This document shows positions 46,444 through 54,453 of a stretch of DNA of 56,998 nt, one piece after another (position 1 is the stretch's first letter; every line of letters starts with the position of its first letter). Both the position numbers and the translations under genes were made by a program. The notes beneath the pieces are model-generated. The model had not been told where the DNA came from and did not search any database. It saw nothing but the letters and a program-made list of their open reading frames with translations. Source of the stretch: Arenibacter certesii DSM 19833 (GTDB lineage: Bacteria > Bacteroidota > Bacteroidia > Flavobacteriales > Flavobacteriaceae); contig NZ_AUCB01000034.1 of the NCBI RefSeq assembly GCF_000429545.1, forward strand, positions 1 through 56,998. The letters run 5' to 3'.

Positions 46444-46785
46444 ATGAGTACGTATAAAATTAAAAGCAGAATTTGGATTGAAGCGGGAGATAATGTTTTT
46501 TTAGGGGAAGGCCGAGTGAAGTTATTAAAAGCGATTGATGAAGAAGGGTCTTTATCCAAAGCTGCTAAGTCGCTTGGGATGTCGTACAAAAAAGCTTGGA
46601 CCTTGGTAGATGCGGTAAACAAATCGGCAAAAAGGAAGGTGGTCGTAAAAACAGTGGGAGGTGCACAAGGAGGGGGAACCAAAATTACCCCGTATGGAAA
46701 AAAGCTTATAGAAGCGTTTGAGACTATTAATAAGAATTGTTGGGCCTTCCTAGACCAACAACTAAAAGCGTTGGATAGTATATGA
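46444..46785 (+). CDS. ModE-type winged-helix regulator, DNA-binding domain only
   Basis: A 113-residue protein that matches only the N-terminal domain of ModE: RIWIEAGDNVFLGEGRVKLL, then AIDEEGSLSKAAKSLGMSYK, KAWTLVDAVN and the KVVVKTVGGAQGGGTKITPY wing. Full-length ModE has two C-terminal molybdate-binding MopI/TOBE domains, which are missing. Such single-domain ModE-like proteins are common in Bacteroidetes and other phyla. The position between moeA (10 bp) and the permease (overlap ATGA) makes a role in molybdenum or Nap regulation likely, but direct molybdate sensing is not evident. It could act through another protein. Confidence 0.85.
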   Translation: MSTYKIKSRIWIEAGDNVFLGEGRVKLLKAIDEEGSLSKAAKSLGMSYKKAWTLVDAVNKSAKRKVVVKTVGGAQGGGTKITPYGKKLIEAFETINKNCWAFLDQQLKALDSI

Positions 46786-47528
46786 TGATTAACGATCCCA
46801 ACTTTTTATTATTTCTGGGTATACTTCCGGTGATTGCGTTTTTATATGCTGGAGTTGGTCACGGAGGTGCAAGTGGGTACTTGGCCTTGATGTCCTTGTT
46901 TTCTATGGCGCCAGAAACCATGAAACCTACAGCCTTACTTTTAAATTTATTTGTAGCGGGCACCTCTTTTTACTTCTATTATAAAGAAGGCTATTTTAAC
47001 AAAAAGCTCTTCCTGTATTTCGCAATATCTTCTATTCCAATGGCTTATTTAGGCGGACTTATCACTGTGGATGCCAGTATTTATAAAATCATCTTAGGGG
47101 TATTGCTGATTTTTGCAATACTAAAGATGCTAAATGTTTTTGGTAAGGAAAATGAGGTTATAAGAGAGGTAAAACTGTGGCAAGGTTTGCTGGTAGGAGG
47201 TGTAATTGGTTTCTTTTCGGGTCTTATTGGCATTGGAGGTGGCATTATATTAAGTCCGGTAATTTTATTGTTGCATTGGGGAAAAATGAAGGAAGCCGCT
47301 GCGGTATCTGCCCTCTTTATATGGGTGAATTCCGCTGCAGGTTTAGCAGGTCAGTTCACTAACGGCATTGTATTAAATAAGCAGTCGCTCCTAATGGTGA
47401 CTTTGGCTGTAATAGGCGGATTTGCAGGGAGTTATTATGGTAGTAAAAGAATGAGTAATACGAATGTGAGGTATATGCTTACTGTAGTATTGATTGCTGC
47501 CTCCGTGAAATTGATTTTTATACAATGA
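46782..47528 (+). CDS. TauE/SafE (TSUP) family permease
   Basis: The 248-residue protein has about seven to eight membrane helices and both halves of the TSUP repeat: PVIAFLYAGVGHGGASGYLA near the N-terminus and GFFSGLIGIGGGIILSPVIL at mid-protein. TSUP proteins move sulfonates, sulfite, sulfate or other small organic anions. Here it overlaps the ModE-like gene and lies between moeA and the MoaC-B fusion, so molybdate, sulfite or a sulfur donor for the cofactor are reasonable candidates; the cargo is not known. Confidence 0.85.
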   Translation: MMINDPNFLLFLGILPVIAFLYAGVGHGGASGYLALMSLFSMAPETMKPTALLLNLFVAGTSFYFYYKEGYFNKKLFLYFAISSIPMAYLGGLITVDASIYKIILGVLLIFAILKMLNVFGKENEVIREVKLWQGLLVGGVIGFFSGLIGIGGGIILSPVILLLHWGKMKEAAAVSALFIWVNSAAGLAGQFTNGIVLNKQSLLMVTLAVIGGFAGSYYGSKRMSNTNVRYMLTVVLIAASVKLIFIQ

Positions 47529-47706
47529 TAAAAGCATCGATTACCTTTAAGGGATACTGTCACAAAAATCCAGATTCTGAATAGGGGAGAGGTGATTTGG
47601 TAAAAAACCAATTGAATGCCGACCATCCCGAAAATTTAAGCACAAGGGTCAGTAAAGAGATTTCTAAGAAGCATTACATCAAATTAAAGAAAAGGTTATA
47701 GCAATT

Positions 47707-48627
47707 ATGGTAGATATTACACATAAAAACAATACGCTGAGAACAGCAATTGCCCAGGCAATTGTAAAAGTTAGTAAGGAAGAAACAATTGAGGCAATTA
47801 ATAATAAAACCGTACCTAAGGGCGATGTGTTTGCTATGAGTAAGGCTGCCGGACTTATGGGCGTTAAAAAAACACCAGATCTACTTCCAGATTGTCATCC
47901 TTTGCCCATCGAATTTACTGGGATCGACTATGAGATTAATGGATTGGAGATTAAAGTAACCGTTACGGTTAAAACAATCTATAAAACAGGTGTGGAGGTA
48001 GAGGCCATGCATGGAGCAAGTATTGTAGCGCTAAATATGTACGATATGCTGAAGCCCATAGATAAAGGAATAGAAATTCATCATATTAAACTATTGAAGA
48101 AAACAGGGGGCAAGTCTAGTTTTAAGGACAAGTTTAAGCGTGATGTAAATGCGGTAGTCATCGTCTGTTCCGATTCCGTATATGAAGGTAAAAAAGAAGA
48201 CAGTGCCGGTAAAGCAATCTTGAATAAACTAGAAGCATGTGAGGTAGGGATTCAGGATTACATCATTATTCCTGATGATGCCCAGATAATTGAGGAGAAA
48301 GCAAAGCACTACCAATCTAATGGAGCCGATTTAATCATCTATACAGGGGGAACAGGACTATCTAGTCGTGATGTAACACCGGAAGCATTAGAACCCCTCC
48401 TGGATCGTAGGATTCCTGGAATAGAAGAAGCGATTAGAAAATATGGCCAAGATCGTATGCCGTATGCCATGTTGTCTAGAAGTATTGCCGGAACTATAAA
48501 AAACACCTTGGTCCTTGCATTACCGGGTTCTACTAACGGGGCACGCGAATCTATGGATGCTATATTCCCATCGGTGTTACATGTTTTTAGAATTTTAAAA
48601 GGAGCGAGTCATGATAAAACAAAATAG
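47707..48627 (+). CDS. moaCB: MoaC-MoaB/Mog bifunctional molybdopterin protein
   Basis: The 306-residue fusion has an N-terminal MoaC domain (about 1-145) with MVDITHKNNTLRTAIAQAIV, LPDCHPLPI, and the VEVEAMHGASIVALNMYDM block. It has a C-terminal MoaB/Mog domain (about 150-306) with VIVCSDSVYEGKKEDSAG, the TGGTGLSSRDVTPEAL loop and the ALPGSTNGARESMDAI closing motif. MoaC makes cyclic pyranopterin monophosphate after MoaA; MoaB/Mog adenylates molybdopterin for MoeA. The fusion is widespread in Bacteroidetes. 178 bp separates it from the permease; part of that gap is open in frame (about 47570-47700) but no start or family was found. Confidence 0.93.
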   Translation: MVDITHKNNTLRTAIAQAIVKVSKEETIEAINNKTVPKGDVFAMSKAAGLMGVKKTPDLLPDCHPLPIEFTGIDYEINGLEIKVTVTVKTIYKTGVEVEAMHGASIVALNMYDMLKPIDKGIEIHHIKLLKKTGGKSSFKDKFKRDVNAVVIVCSDSVYEGKKEDSAGKAILNKLEACEVGIQDYIIIPDDAQIIEEKAKHYQSNGADLIIYTGGTGLSSRDVTPEALEPLLDRRIPGIEEAIRKYGQDRMPYAMLSRSIAGTIKNTLVLALPGSTNGARESMDAIFPSVLHVFRILKGASHDKTK

Positions 48628-48893
48628 TAGGTCATGAAGAGAAAGCTCTTGATTTAGATTGTAACCTGAGAGAGGTGACATTAGGTGCTAGAGGAAAATT
48701 AGGTCTTTTGATTTTCGGATTTTATACTTTCATAGCGTCCAGGCCGCTTTCATTAAAGTGAACATGGGCTGCCGGACACCTTCCTCACGGTAGGTAAACC
48801 ATTCTTCAATCAACGTAGAAATTCCTTGATTTGTTACTAAAAGAGAAGGAGGCCGAAAACCTATGCAGGAAGGCTTCTTGTATTGTTTTCCTT
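48628..48893. other. Intergenic, no supported gene
   Basis: The start of a 1.1-kb gene-poor stretch between two convergent genes. A 53-residue minus-strand frame (48730-48891), described separately, is the only coding-like feature. Confidence 0.4.
48730..48891 (-). pseudogene. Coding-like minus-strand fragment, possible gene remnant
   Basis: An open frame without a proper start reads from a stop at 48892 to a TGA at 48730. Its C-terminal half looks protein-like (LIEEWFTYREEGVRQPMFTL and then MKAAWTL). No family was recognised. Part of it overlaps the outer part of the dispersed repeat, so it may belong to the repeat rather than be a former gene. Confidence 0.25.
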
Positions 48894-49154
48894 ATCCGCA
48901 GAGGACCGATCGGAAAATGCAACGATTTGCATTTGAAGGGAGGGGCCAGCTGACGCATTTGCTAACACTGCAGCTGGCTCCTTAAAACAAAAGTTAACTA
49001 AAGGCCCTGTTCGTTTTATTCATTGTCTGTTATTTTATAGTAAGGTATTCATGAACCTCCTACGTCGGTTTCATCAAACAAGCAATGAAATCGCAGATTC
49101 ACGAAATCCGTTAAAAATCAATCAAAACCACTTGAGTAAAATGAAAGAATATAT
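48894..49154 (+). repeat. Dispersed structured repeat, copy A
   Basis: Matches copy B at 56208-56632, in the same orientation, through several conserved blocks (ATCCGCAGAGGACCG, GGGGCCAGCTG, AGGCCCTGTTCGTT, the 26-bp motif at 49047-49072, ATCGCAGATTCACGAAA). It has two hairpins: AAATGCAA/TTGCATTT (48915-48922 and 48927-48934, 4-nt loop) and GGGGCCAGCTG/CAGCTGGCTCC (48942-48952 and 48971-48981, one G-U pair). Weak homology to copy B continues outward on both sides to about 48816 and 49240. The short open frame starting MNLLRRFHQTSNEIADSRN is frameshifted in copy B, so the repeat is judged non-coding. Confidence 0.75.
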
Positions 49155-49325
49155 TTGACTTAGACTCAGTTATAAGTATTTGGAAAACTTTATTTATTCG
49201 AAAAATAGTGAAGTTACGTTGTTTGCATAATCACAACAATTGATCATGATCCCCAATTTGCTTACAGACGTTTTACGCTTAGTAGCTACATCCCTTACTG
49301 ATAATTCTAAAAGGCAGTAAAAGAA

Positions 49326-49368
49326 CAAAGGGAACAAAAACAATATTAATCGTTCCTAGTTCCCTTTG
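49326..49368 (-). terminator. Terminator hairpin behind the TPP riboswitch
   Basis: A 10-bp perfect stem (CAAAGGGAAC at 49326-49335 and GTTCCCTTTG at 49359-49368) lies 2 bp past the riboswitch on the minus strand and is followed by TTGTTCTTTTAC. It is suited to transcriptional control by the riboswitch. Confidence 0.75.
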
Positions 49369-49370
49369 CG

Positions 49371-49459
49371 ATCATGTTTTCCCCAAGTCAGCGTTACCTG
49401 ATAAGTTCAACGGGTATGATCTCAGCCATCGATTGTTCAATAGCACCCCGAAACACGAT
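49371..49459 (-). promoter_or_regulatory. TPP (thiamin pyrophosphate) riboswitch, no target gene
   Basis: On the minus strand the sequence has the conserved TPP aptamer core: GGGGTGC near the 5' end, GGCTGAGATCATACCCG and GTTGAAC in the pyrimidine-sensing arm, then CAGGTAACGCTGAC and CTTGGGGAA at the 3' end. The closing stem P1 pairs ATCGTGTTT (49459-49451) with AAACATGAT (49379-49371), with one G-U pair. A terminator hairpin follows at once. No thiamin gene follows in the 750 bp downstream; the next gene is on the opposite strand. Confidence 0.88.
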
Positions 49460-49742
49460 TATATAAATATACAAAAAATTATTCACTTATTTACGTAAAA
49501 ATGTAATCAATTGTGTAAAAATTTCAACTATGTTAAAAATAGTTCGCGTATCTGTAAGATATCCGCAGGTCTATAGTCTTCAATCTTGCTGATTGCTCGC
49601 TTGCAATAAGTAGACTTGCATTCCTACTGTTTGTTTTGTAGTGGTGTAAGCTCTCGGCAAACCTAAAAGGATACCAAGATAAATTATGGTATTTTAATCT
49701 GGGCCAGTAGCTCATCTATAGTGTCCGCCTTTACTCATAAAA
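49460..49742. other. Intergenic, upstream of the TPP riboswitch
   Basis: No supported gene. It is expected to carry the riboswitch promoter (AT-rich minus-strand DNA just upstream of 49459), but no exact TTG-N19-TAnnTTTG was found. A 60-residue minus-strand frame (49533-49715) has no coding character. Confidence 0.4.
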
Positions 49743-50201
49743 TCATGATTTCTTAGAGTCGGGATTCCAACCCAAGGCTATAGCAACCTGATTTTGATCT
49801 TTAATAACAGAGCGAATCATATAGGGTCTATCCCCACTAACATTCTGGATGGAATCTATAATAGGTTCCCCATCGATGATAACCGTTCCTTTAAAATTGT
49901 TTTTGGGTTGATGGCCAAGACCATACCTATTGTCTTCCACTAGCAATAGCATCAACATATTATCTGGGGTAGCAGTAGAACAGTAGATGCCATGATCATC
50001 CCATAAATACACTTTGTTTTTGGAGTTTCTTACGGATTCAATCCTATTCGGTTTGCCCAATATGTCTTCTAGCGCGGTGTAGTTGGTAGGAAATTGTATT
50101 TTGGAGTTATTAATTCGTATTGAATTAGCATCACACGTTATAACAATCTGTTCTTCCTTTTTTTTCCTTTTGCTCAGATCTCTAAAATCGAATATTCCCA
50201 T
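49743..50201 (-). CDS. Conserved hypothetical protein
   Basis: The ATG at 50201 (MGIFDFRDLSKRKKKEEQIV) gives 152 residues; a TTG start 9 bp upstream is less likely. After a basic N-terminus the sequence forms short beta strands with a characteristic phrase, ALEDILGKPNRIESVRNSKN, then VYLWDDHGIYCST and PKNNFKGTVIIDGEPI. It resembles DUF-type proteins of the 'LGKP...WDDLGI' kind found beside secretion and immunity genes in other bacteria, but no family is firmly recognised. It has no signal peptide. It lies 100 bp after the sigma-54 activator on the same strand. Confidence 0.65.
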   Translation of the reverse strand: MGIFDFRDLSKRKKKEEQIVITCDANSIRINNSKIQFPTNYTALEDILGKPNRIESVRNSKNKVYLWDDHGIYCSTATPDNMLMLLLVEDNRYGLGHQPKNNFKGTVIIDGEPIIDSIQNVSGDRPYMIRSVIKDQNQVAIALGWNPDSKKS

Positions 50202-50301
50202 AGCATGCAATATATTTTATTTTCATGAGTAAAGTAAGTTTTTAAATCTAGACTAACTAGTTTAAACGTACTCTCTAAGGAAACGAGTGACTTTTTAATT
50301 T

Positions 50302-52410
50302 CTAATCCCTAAAAATAGTCTCCTTCTTAATGCCAAGCTTGTTAATTCTGGCAAATAGGGTCTTTGCGTTCATATCTAGAATGCCCGCAGCGCCATTTTT
50401 ACCACTTACTTTTCCTTTGGTATGTTTTAAAACGGTTATTATATGTCGCCTTTGCACCTCTTCAAAGGTTAGTAGTTCGGTATCTTCGGTGGTTCCGGAA
50501 TCGGTAGGCATCCAGCTTCCGGTATTTAATGTGGTACCACTTTCAACGATCACAGCACGCTCAATTAAATTTTCCAATTCTCTAATATTTCCTGGGAAAT
50601 TATAGGCTATTAGCGCATCCACTGTTTTTTTAGACAACCGTTTAAAGGCTTTCCCTGCTTTGGCTGAATATTTTTCCAAAAAGAATTGCGCAAGTAGGGG
50701 AATATCCTCTTTCCGGTCTCTGAGGGGGATATTGTATATGGGAAATACATTCAGCCTATAATAAAGGTCTTCCCTAAAAGTACCCTCTTTTATCATGTCT
50801 TCCAGCTTTCGGTTGGTAGCGGCAATAACGCGCACATCTACTTTAATGGTTTTGGTACCGCCTAATTCATCAAACTCACCTTCTTGTAAAACGCGTAGTA
50901 ATTTAGATTGTAATCCTATGGGCATCTCACCAATTTCGTCCAGAAAAATTGTTCCCCCATCTGCTAAGGTAAACTTCCCCACCTTGTCTGCTACAGCACC
51001 GGTAAAAGCTCCCTTTTTGTGTCCAAACAGCTCACTCTCAATAAGTTCTTTTGGTAAAGTGGCACAATTCACTTTTATCAGGGGTCTATCCTTTCGCAAA
51101 CTATTGGTATGTACTGCACTTGCTAATAATTCCTTTCCTGTACCAGATTCCCCGGTGATAAGCACGGTAGTGTCTGTTGGTGCCACTAGATTTACTTGCT
51201 CTAGTACTTTTGCATAATCATCACTCTTGCAGACAATATTACTGGCATTTATTCTATGACTTATTTCTTCCTGTAAATATTCGTTTTCGCTTTCTAGACG
51301 TTCTTTCAACGATTTAATTTCCTCTAAAGCCTCATACAGTTTTAGATCACGCTTTTTTCGATCCGTAACATTTCTAATTACTGCACAATTATAATCTTCA
51401 TTATTAAATCGTAGATGATTGGCCGTAATATCAACAGGAAATTTTGTGCCGTCTTTTCTAACTACCAGCCATTCGAAACGTAAAGATCCTTTTTCAACTA
51501 CTTCACTAAAATGGGATGTCCACCAATCTTGATTTACCGACGGGTCAATATCAAAAATGGTGGCAGTATCGAGTTCCTTTTTTCTATAGCCCAGCTGTTT
51601 TATAACCGATTCACTATAATGAAAGAATTCCCCCTTTCTATTCAATACATATATTAAGTCTTCCGCATTATCTATAACCGCCTTATATAATTGAAGAGCG
51701 TTTTCTTTACGTTGTTGTTCCGTTACATCTTGATATATGCCCAGGATCTTATACACCTTATCACCTTTTAAAACGGGTCTAGCTACTGCTCTAATAAATC
51801 TAGAGGGGTTCTCTTTTGTTTCTAGCACTTCATCATATGAAGCAGCTTTTCTCATAACGCCGCGCAAAAGGCTTTTTGCTTTTTCACTGTCCTTAAATCT
51901 ATGGATAATATTTGCTGGGGCTAAGGCTTCCGTTTCCTGTGCATTAAATATCTTTAAAGCTTCTGTGGTGGTTATTAAAGGACCATCTTGTAAGTTTAAT
52001 TTCCAACCCCCAACATTGGCAATCGTTTCCGTCTTATCCAATAAATTTTTATAAAAACTGGAGTCGGTAATATCATTTACAATAGCACAAATGATATTTT
52101 TTCTATTATTTGAGAAAAATTGAGCGAATACTTCAACTTCATAAAATTTCCCTCCTTTATTCTTGTGAGTAGCCTTAAAATAGTGAGTGTGGTTGCTTTT
52201 TACAGTGTTCCAGTGCTCCTGCCAGCTTTCTTTGGTGGCCGTGGTATTAATATCAAAGATGGAAAGCGTTAATATTTCCGACTTTTTATATCCTAATCGG
52301 CTGTAGCACTTGGGATTAGCATATAAAATTCGGCCTTCTTCATCCATCCATAATACTTCATAGGGTAGGGTCTCAACTAACCATTCTTTTACTTCCGATT
52401 CTGGTATCAT
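50302..52410 (-). CDS. PAS-domain sigma-54-dependent transcriptional activator
   Basis: The 702-residue protein has three PAS/PAC units (about 5-115, 120-230 and 240-360) and a coiled coil. The AAA+ domain follows (about 385-620) with Walker A GESGTGKE, the sigma-54-contacting GAFTGA loop, Walker [13 protein letters not shown] and the R-finger segment [14 protein letters not shown] short Fis-like helix-turn-helix ends it ([20 protein letters not shown]). The intact GAFTGA motif says that it activates sigma-54 holoenzyme. The PAS part is cytoplasmic and could sense redox, oxygen or a small molecule. It is divergent from the pirin/YceI cluster, which has a sigma-54 promoter, so that is its probable target. 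Confidence 0.93.
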   Translation of the reverse strand: MIPESEVKEWLVETLPYEVLWMDEEGRILYANPKCYSRLGYKKSEILTLSIFDINTTATKESWQEHWNTVKSNHTHYFKATHKNKGGKFYEVEVFAQFFSNNRKNIICAIVNDITDSSFYKNLLDKTETIANVGGWKLNLQDGPLITTTEALKIFNAQETEALAPANIIHRFKDSEKAKSLLRGVMRKAASYDEVLETKENPSRFIRAVARPVLKGDKVYKILGIYQDVTEQQRKENALQLYKAVIDNAEDLIYVLNRKGEFFHYSESVIKQLGYRKKELDTATIFDIDPSVNQDWWTSHFSEVVEKGSLRFEWLVVRKDGTKFPVDITANHLRFNNEDYNCAVIRNVTDRKKRDLKLYEALEEIKSLKERLESENEYLQEEISHRINASNIVCKSDDYAKVLEQVNLVAPTDTTVLITGESGTGKELLASAVHTNSLRKDRPLIKVNCATLPKELIESELFGHKKGAFTGAVADKVGKFTLADGGTIFLDEIGEMPIGLQSKLLRVLQEGEFDELGGTKTIKVDVRVIAATNRKLEDMIKEGTFREDLYYRLNVFPIYNIPLRDRKEDIPLLAQFFLEKYSAKAGKAFKRLSKKTVDALIAYNFPGNIRELENLIERAVIVESGTTLNTGSWMPTDSGTTEDTELLTFEEVQRRHIITVLKHTKGKVSGKNGAAGILDMNAKTLFARINKLGIKKETIFRD

Positions 52411-52453
52411 ACTTTATTTTTTATAGAAACACCTCGTAAAAATACGTAAATAT

Positions 52454-52487
52454 TTCTCATATGATAGAAAATTCTCATTAAATAGAA
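52454..52487 (+). promoter_or_regulatory. Tandem upstream activator sites (two 16-bp repeats)
   Basis: Two sites of the form TTCTCA-N5-TAGAA (52454-52469 and 52472-52487) start 18 bp apart. Each is an imperfect inverted repeat. They lie about 70-90 bp upstream of the sigma-54 promoter, the normal place for activator binding. A third related site with N2 spacing (TTCTCAGGTAGAA, 52646-52658) lies downstream of the predicted start. Confidence 0.6.
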
Positions 52488-52541
52488 TATATTATCAGAA
52501 GCAAAAATAGCATCAAACTGATAATCAATGATTTGTGTGTT

Positions 52542-52556
52542 TGGCACGAGATTGGC
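52542..52556 (+). promoter_or_regulatory. Sigma-54 (-24/-12) promoter
   Basis: TGGCAC-N5-TGGC matches the consensus TGGCAC-N5-TTGC at 9 of 10 fixed positions with the correct 12-bp GG-to-GC spacing. Predicted transcription starts near 52568, giving a leader of about 143 nt to the pirin gene at 52711. Confidence 0.75.
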
Positions 52557-52710
52557 TTACTATATACCGAACGAATCGATTATTAATTGACTGGGCTTTA
52601 TAAGAAAGTCGATTTAGAAATAAGAGGTTCTGTTTTAGAAAATGTTTCTCAGGTAGAAACAAAAAGGAAAAATTAACATACATTATTTATACAAAAAAAG
52701 AGAAAAGAAT

Positions 52711-53430
52711 ATGAAAAAAGTAATTCACAAAGCAGACACAAGAGGAAATGCAGATCACGGTTGGTTAAAATCTAGACACACCTTCAGCTTTGCAAATTAT
52801 CACAACCCAGAACGAATGAATTTTGGAGTATTGCGAGTACTAAATGACGATACCGTTTCTGAAAGTATGGGGTTTGGAACACATCCTCACAGGGATATGG
52901 AAATTGTTTCTATTCCATTGGAAGGAGACCTTAAGCACAAAGACAATATGGGGAATGAGACCATTATTAAAGCGGGTGACATCCAGGTAATGAGTGCTGG
53001 TACGGGAGTAATGCATTCCGAATATAACAATAATCCAGATCAGCCTGTAAAGTTTTTACAGATCTGGGTAATCCCTAACAAGCAAAATGTTGAACCCCGT
53101 TATGACCAGATAACGCTTAATACGACCGATCGTAAGAATAAATTGCAACAAGTTTTATCTCCTAATGCAGATGATGCAGGGGTATGGATACATCAAAATG
53201 CTTGGTTTAATATGACCAATCTAGATAAGGATAACGAAGTGCAATACAACTTAAACGATGCCGAAAATAATGGGGTGTACGCTTTTATATTAAAAGGTGA
53301 CGCCACTATAAATGGTGAAAAGCTAAACGAAAGGGACGGTCTTGGAATCTGGGATGTAGACACCCTAGATATAAAAGCAGATAGCGATACGGAAATTCTA
53401 TTGATGGAAGTTCCAATGAGCTTAAACTAG
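52711..53430 (+). CDS. Pirin-family protein (YhaK-like)
   Basis: The 239-residue bicupin has the pirin opening ADTRGNADHGWLKSRHTFSF and metal ligands in the N-terminal cupin: HPHRDMEIVS (two His) and GTGVMHSEYN (His and Glu). A C-terminal cupin follows with GVYAFILKGDATINGE. The length and motifs match E. coli YhaK/YhhW-type pirins. Pirins are Fe2+ proteins with redox-sensing or quercetinase-like activity. It is the first gene of the plus-strand cluster and is placed behind the sigma-54 promoter at 52542. Confidence 0.92.
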   Translation: MKKVIHKADTRGNADHGWLKSRHTFSFANYHNPERMNFGVLRVLNDDTVSESMGFGTHPHRDMEIVSIPLEGDLKHKDNMGNETIIKAGDIQVMSAGTGVMHSEYNNNPDQPVKFLQIWVIPNKQNVEPRYDQITLNTTDRKNKLQQVLSPNADDAGVWIHQNAWFNMTNLDKDNEVQYNLNDAENNGVYAFILKGDATINGEKLNERDGLGIWDVDTLDIKADSDTEILLMEVPMSLN

Positions 53431-53532
53431 TAATACATCTAAAGAAAACAACCGCTATTGGGTATAGATAATCCCATGAATGGTTTCAATTATCAAAATA
53501 AATTAAATATTAATCTTTAAATAAAAAAAAAC

Positions 53533-54057
53533 ATGTCAACACAAGTAAAAACAAAATGGACTATTGATGCAGCACATTCAGAAATCGGCTTTAAAGTAAA
53601 GCACATGATGATTTCTACAGTAACTGGTCATTTTGAAGAGTTTGATGCTACCGCTGAAACTGAATCAGATAAATTTATCAATGCCGATTTCAACTTTACA
53701 GCAAAAACAGCATCTGTCAACACTAAAAACAAAGATAGAGATGCGCATTTAAAATCAGATGATTTTTTCAATGCTGAGAAATATCCTGAAATGACTTTCA
53801 AGTCTAAATCTTTTGATGGTAGTACACTAGTAGGGGATTTAACCATTAGAGATGTGACCAAAGAAATTGAATTGGATGTAGATTTCAATGGTATTGCAGT
53901 AGATCCTTACGGACAAACAAAAGCAGGTTTTGAAGCTACTGGAAAAATAAATAGAAAAGATTTTAATCTTACTTGGAGTGCCGTAACGGAAGCTGGAAGT
54001 ATAGTGGTAAGTGACACTGTAAAATTAGTAATCGACTTACAGTTTACAAAGAAGTAA
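53533..54057 (+). CDS. YceI-family protein, cytoplasmic form
   Basis: A 174-residue lipocalin-like protein of the YceI family: WTIDAAHSEIGFKVKHMMIS at the start, then GHFEEFDATAE, the HLKSDDFFNAEKYPEMTFKS block and GDLTIRDVTKEIELDVDF. These proteins bind polyisoprenoid or amphiphilic molecules in a long pocket. E. coli YceI is periplasmic; this one has no signal peptide, so it stays in the cytoplasm. It has its own terminator (54076-54114). It lies 102 bp after the pirin gene. Confidence 0.93.
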   Translation: MSTQVKTKWTIDAAHSEIGFKVKHMMISTVTGHFEEFDATAETESDKFINADFNFTAKTASVNTKNKDRDAHLKSDDFFNAEKYPEMTFKSKSFDGSTLVGDLTIRDVTKEIELDVDFNGIAVDPYGQTKAGFEATGKINRKDFNLTWSAVTEAGSIVVSDTVKLVIDLQFTKK

Positions 54058-54075
54058 TCGATTAGAAGGATCATT

Positions 54076-54114
54076 AAAATGGGGTTGGATTAATAATTAA
54101 TTCAATCCCATTTT
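54076..54114 (+). terminator. Rho-independent terminator of the YceI gene
   Basis: An 18-bp stem with two G-U pairs (54076-54093 and 54097-54114) and a 3-nt loop starts 19 bp past the YceI stop and ends in TTTT. It separates the pirin/YceI pair from the four downstream genes, which probably have their own promoter or depend on read-through. Confidence 0.85.
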
Positions 54115-54152
54115 ATATTTATATTTAGAATAATAATTATAAACCCTATATT

Positions 54153-54434
54153 ATGGAGATCACAATAAAAGAATTAGACAATAAAGGCTTTGCAATGGCA
54201 AGGGAGAATGACAAAAGAGCGGGGATTATGACCTATTCTGTTGCAGGTAAGGAGCAGATCATAATAGACCATACAGAAGTGGAGCCCGAATTTAACGGCA
54301 AAGGCATAGGGAAGATGTTACTGTATAAAATTGTAGAGATGGCTAGAGAAAAAAATATAAAAATTTTACCTTTATGTCCGTTTGCCAAGGCCATGTTTAA
54401 AAAGCATGAAGATATACGTGATGTTTTAAAATAA
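54153..54434 (+). CDS. YjdJ-like GNAT-family N-acetyltransferase
   Basis: The 93-residue protein has the short GNAT form: DKRAGIMTYSV, IDHTEVEPEF, then the acetyl-CoA motif FNGKGIGKMLLYKIVEMARE and a PLCPFAKAMFKKHED tail. It matches the YjdJ type, which is next to YjdI in E. coli as here in the same cluster. The acceptor substrate is unknown. The next gene follows at once. Confidence 0.88.
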   Translation: MEITIKELDNKGFAMARENDKRAGIMTYSVAGKEQIIIDHTEVEPEFNGKGIGKMLLYKIVEMAREKNIKILPLCPFAKAMFKKHEDIRDVLK

Positions 54435-54453
54435 TTTGAATAAAAAAGGAAAT

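Noticed and set aside
49051-49158. Small frame MNLLRRFHQTSNEIADSRN in copy A
   Set aside because: A single-base indel shifts the frame in copy B, so the DNA, not the peptide, is conserved.
49533-49715. 60-residue minus-strand frame upstream of the TPP riboswitch
   Set aside because: No similarity, no coding character; more likely leader or spacer DNA.
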